Below are positions 61,861 through 64,000 of a DNA stretch of 64,000 nucleotides, one piece after another. This DNA comes from UBA4744 sp963717135 (GTDB lineage: Bacteria; Actinomycetota; Acidimicrobiia; Spongiisociales; UBA4744): the NCBI GenBank assembly GCA_963717135.1, contig CAVQVN010000009.1:1488001-1552000 (forward strand). The letters are read 5' to 3'. Positions within the stretch are counted from its first letter, which is position 1. Each line of letters opens with the position of its first letter. The position numbers and the translations under genes were made by a program. Below the pieces are notes generated by a model that was given only the letters and a program-made list of their open reading frames with translations, did no database searches and was not told where the DNA came from.

Positions 61861-62289
61861 ATGACCGAAGCACATCCTGGAATAATCCTCGTCGGACCGT
61901 TCTGGACAAGGTTGGAGGCAACCGACGATCTGGGCTGTACCGACGAATGTCTGCTCGGTCGCAACGACGTCCTCCGCATCGGTGCCCGGTTGTCCGAAGA
62001 GGTTTATCCGGCGTTTCAATTCGACCATCACCACGTACGAGAAGACATCGCAGAGATCGTCGCACTGCTGCTTCGCAACGATGTCACGGGGGCGGTCATC
62101 TCCGATTGGCTCGTCCACCCCAATCCGGATCTCGGTGGCAAGACCCCGCTCGGCTGGCTCGATCGCGGCCAACCCGAAAAAGCGGTGCTCGACTCGGCCC
62201 GCCGGGCGATTCCGGAGCTGCAAGCTGTCACAGCCGAGCTGAGAAGCCACAACCTCCCCTACGAGGGTCACTACGGGCCGGATTCCTAA
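61861..62289 (+). CDS. MbcA/ParS/Xre-type antitoxin-domain protein, orphan
   Basis: A 142-residue protein whose C-terminal half fits the MbcA/ParS toxin-binding domain: YPAFQFDHHHVREDIAEIVALL, VTGAVISDWLVHPNPDLGGK, TPLGWLDRGQPEKAVLDSAR. The N-terminus (GIILVGPFWTRLEATDDLG) resembles the short helical lead-in of such antitoxins. No RES-domain or other toxin gene lies on either side. I start at ATG 61861; GTG 61843 is possible. Either a solitary regulator or one half of a pair whose toxin is elsewhere. Confidence 0.65.
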   Translation: MTEAHPGIILVGPFWTRLEATDDLGCTDECLLGRNDVLRIGARLSEEVYPAFQFDHHHVREDIAEIVALLLRNDVTGAVISDWLVHPNPDLGGKTPLGWLDRGQPEKAVLDSARRAIPELQAVTAELRSHNLPYEGHYGPDS

Positions 62290-62446
62290 GCCGCCCCTTC
62301 CGAGCGTTTGAGAGTCTGAGTCGCATCAATCGCCGCGGTTCGATTACGTCGTAGTCTCCGATTATCTCCACCCGGTGGCGACCGGAATCACGGGACGTGT
62401 GCAATAGTGTCGCCCCAAAGGCAGCTCTGGCTGATACAGACGGTCT

Positions 62447-62480
62447 CATTGGACCCGACCCGCGGGGGTCGGGTCCAATG
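62447..62480. terminator. Strong hairpin between convergent genes
   Basis: A 15-bp perfect stem (CATTGGACCCGACCC and its complement) with a GCGG loop, between the convergent orphan-antitoxin and 5'-nucleotidase genes. Serves as terminator for one or both. Confidence 0.8.
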
Positions 62481-62492
62481 ATAAAGCCCCGT

Positions 62493-64000
62493 CTAGGGCA
62501 GTTCGTTGACCCGGTCGGTGCTCGGAGGAGCTACCGGGCTGAACGTCCCCAGGTAGTTGACGAGCGCCAGGAGGTCGTTGCCTCCATCGAGCCGCGGCGC
62601 CGTGATGGTCCCAAAGGTGGTGAAGTTGTCCCCGCCGTCGGCCAGGAAGTTGTTCACCGTGACGTTGTACGTCCCGGTCGGGCTGAGATCGACACCGTTG
62701 AGTTTCACGTTGCTCACCGTCACCGAAGTGCAGTCACCCGCCACGATGGTCTTGGCCAGGTCGTAGGTGAACCCCTCCGATACCCCGAGATGCAGGAACG
62801 GCCGGCTCGAGCCAAGCGGCTGGCACTGCTCTTCCAGCACCGAGATGATCTGTGCCCCCGTCATCGGGAACGTCACCAGGGTGTTGCCGAACGGTTGGAA
62901 CGTGAACGCCTCCCCGTAGGTGACGACGCCGTCGCCCTCCGGAGGGTCTTGCGACTGGAGGTATGTCAGATCCGACCGTACTCCCCCGGGGTTCATGAAC
63001 GCCACATCGGCAAAGCTGGCCGACGTCGACCAGAGTTGGGCGTCGGCTACCAGGTTGCCGGCCGGCGACTCGACCCCACGATCCGAACCATTGACTCCAC
63101 CGCGATTGATGTCGGCGGTGATGGTCCCGACCGGGGTGTTACCGGCCAGGTCGTAGAGCGGCTGCCACTTTTTGATGATGGCGGTCATGGCCGGATCCGG
63201 TTCCAGGTCCGCCTGGATGACGGCGTGGTTGGTTGCTTTACTGAGATCGCGGCGAACGTCATCGGTCCGCTTGTCGAGGACCAGGTCAAACTCGGACACC
63301 ACCCGGCCGTACGAGTAGGCACTGGTGACGATGCGCGGCTGGTTGTCGGCATCGGGAAGCACACAGTTGTAGGGCAGGTGCGTATGCCCGGTGATCAGCA
63401 CGTCGATCTCGGGATCGAGGGCGTTGTTGATGGCCACGATCGGGCCGGAGATGCCGACACAGGCGTCGACGGCGCCGGGCGGCGGGGTCTGCGAGCCGCC
63501 CTCGTGCAGCAGCACGATGATGGCCTCGACGCCTTGCGCCTTCAAGATCGGCACGAGAGCGTTGGCCGTCTCAGCTTCGTCGAGGAAGTCCCACCCCTGG
63601 ATGCCGGCGGCGGCAACCAGCGTGTCGGTCGCTTCGAGCGTCATACCGATGAAGCCGACCTTGACGCTCTCGATCTTTTTGATCCAGTAGGGCGGCAGCG
63701 GGGTCTCGCCGGTCGTCTCGTTGACGACATTGGCGGCCAGCCACTGAAAATCGGCGCCTGCATAGGGCTCGGCCGGGAAGTAGCAGCCGTCGACCGGGTG
63801 ACAGCCGCCGTTCTGCATGCGGAGCAGTTCGGTGACGCCCTCGTCGAACTCGTGGTTGCCGACGCCAGAAACGTCGAGGCCCATGGCGTTCAGCGATTCA
63901 ACCGACGGCTCGTCGTGGAACAGCCCGGAGAAGGCGGGCGAGCCACCGATCAAGTCACCGGCGGCGACGGTCAGGCTGTACTTGTTTCCGGCCCGCAGCT
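62493..64000 (-). CDS. Secreted 5'-nucleotidase / UshA-type phosphoesterase (partial)
   Basis: The gene runs off the window at its 5' end; the frame is open to the edge (LRAGNKYSLTVAAGDLIGGS). Metallophosphatase motifs: GDLIGG, GNHEFDEG, GFIGMTLEATD, LITGHTHLPYNC. The C-terminal 5'-nucleotidase domain has ESPAGNLVADAQLW, FMNPGGVRSDL and the substrate clamp NNFLADGGDNFTTF. It likely releases phosphate and nucleosides from extracellular nucleotides, a natural partner for the nucleases and a nucleoside importer elsewhere in the window. Signal peptide lies outside. Confidence 0.92.
   Translation of the reverse strand, partial: LRAGNKYSLTVAAGDLIGGSPAFSGLFHDEPSVESLNAMGLDVSGVGNHEFDEGVTELLRMQNGGCHPVDGCYFPAEPYAGADFQWLAANVVNETTGETPLPPYWIKKIESVKVGFIGMTLEATDTLVAAAGIQGWDFLDEAETANALVPILKAQGVEAIIVLLHEGGSQTPPPGAVDACVGISGPIVAINNALDPEIDVLITGHTHLPYNCVLPDADNQPRIVTSAYSYGRVVSEFDLVLDKRTDDVRRDLSKATNHAVIQADLEPDPAMTAIIKKWQPLYDLAGNTPVGTITADINRGGVNGSDRGVESPAGNLVADAQLWSTSASFADVAFMNPGGVRSDLTYLQSQDPPEGDGVVTYGEAFTFQPFGNTLVTFPMTGAQIISVLEEQCQPLGSSRPFLHLGVSEGFTYDLAKTIVAGDCTSVTVSNVKLNGVDLSPTGTYNVTVNNFLADGGDNFTTFGTITAPRLDGGNDLLALVNYLGTFSPVAPPSTDRVNELP

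Overview
The window is high-GC, densely coded bacterial chromosome with mostly intact genes. An actinobacterium of the Acidimicrobiia type is the best guess. The clues are lipoproteins with long Thr-rich linkers directly after the lipobox (12473, 50802), a short HU without a lysine-rich tail, frequent GTG/TTG starts, and the dnaX-ebfC-recR order. This is inference; no rRNA, tRNA, CRISPR array, insertion sequence or prophage was seen, and no gene-free stretch exceeds about 260 bases.

Layout. 1-8.6 kb is housekeeping: the end of glpX, a HAD phosphatase, HU, a GTDC1-like glycosyltransferase, a three-gene lipid-type operon (acyltransferase, CDP-alcohol transferase, GNAT-like protein) and dnaX-ebfC-recR. 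8.9-16.4 kb holds an ABC exporter, a four-helix-bundle gene bracketed by heptamer arrays, a deoxyribonucleotidase, and a PhnD-PhnC-PhnE type importer whose permease carries an extra extracytoplasmic domain. 16.5-20.4 kb: dGTPase, a PEBP-family protein, nitroreductase plus aldo/keto reductase, and dodecin. 20.5-26.3 kb: two secreted nucleases and a crotonase, all broken by many mostly +1 frameshifts, which looks like a patch of poor consensus. 26.3-29.4 kb: MgtC-like protein, mannose-1-phosphate guanylyltransferase, secreted M23 peptidase.

The centrepiece is 29.6-53.5 kb. A HutC-type GntR regulator sits between two divergent operons: aminotransferase, plant-like hydroxypyruvate reductase and an OTC/YgeW-like carbamoyltransferase on one side; an ATCase-like carbamoyltransferase, carbamate kinase, threonine-synthase-like enzyme, TrpB-like PLP enzyme, glutamate dehydrogenase and an unknown 130-residue protein on the other. 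Next come ygfK, ssnA and a fused 2Fe-2S/molybdopterin xanthine-dehydrogenase-like gene, then a small regulator pair and a complete BMP-type (nucleoside/purine family) ABC importer. ygfK, ssnA, xdhD, a YgeW-type transferase and carbamate kinase are the recognised core of the anaerobic purine/urate degradation cluster of enterobacteria and gut anaerobes. Here they are rearranged, lack hyuA, ygeY and a recognisable ygeX, and carry extra enzymes suggesting a glyoxylate/hydroxypyruvate branch. The inferred logic is purine import, hydroxylation and ring opening, carbamoyl transfer to carbamoyl phosphate, ATP from carbamate kinase, and nitrogen and carbon disposal through the PLP enzymes, glutamate dehydrogenase and the reductase.

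53.5-64 kb is mixed: a HisC-like aminotransferase, a K+-channel-like protein with an altered filter, MOSC protein, flavin oxidoreductase, an SLC12-like cotransporter with a 5' frameshift, a DMT exporter, SRPBCC protein, an MbcA/ParS-like protein, and a secreted 5'-nucleotidase running off the end.

Three families of small dispersed intergenic repeats run through the window: degenerate 7-bp-period arrays, C-rich palindromic elements of roughly 75-200 bp, and an inverted repeat with a GCGTCAAT core that sits close upstream of starts.
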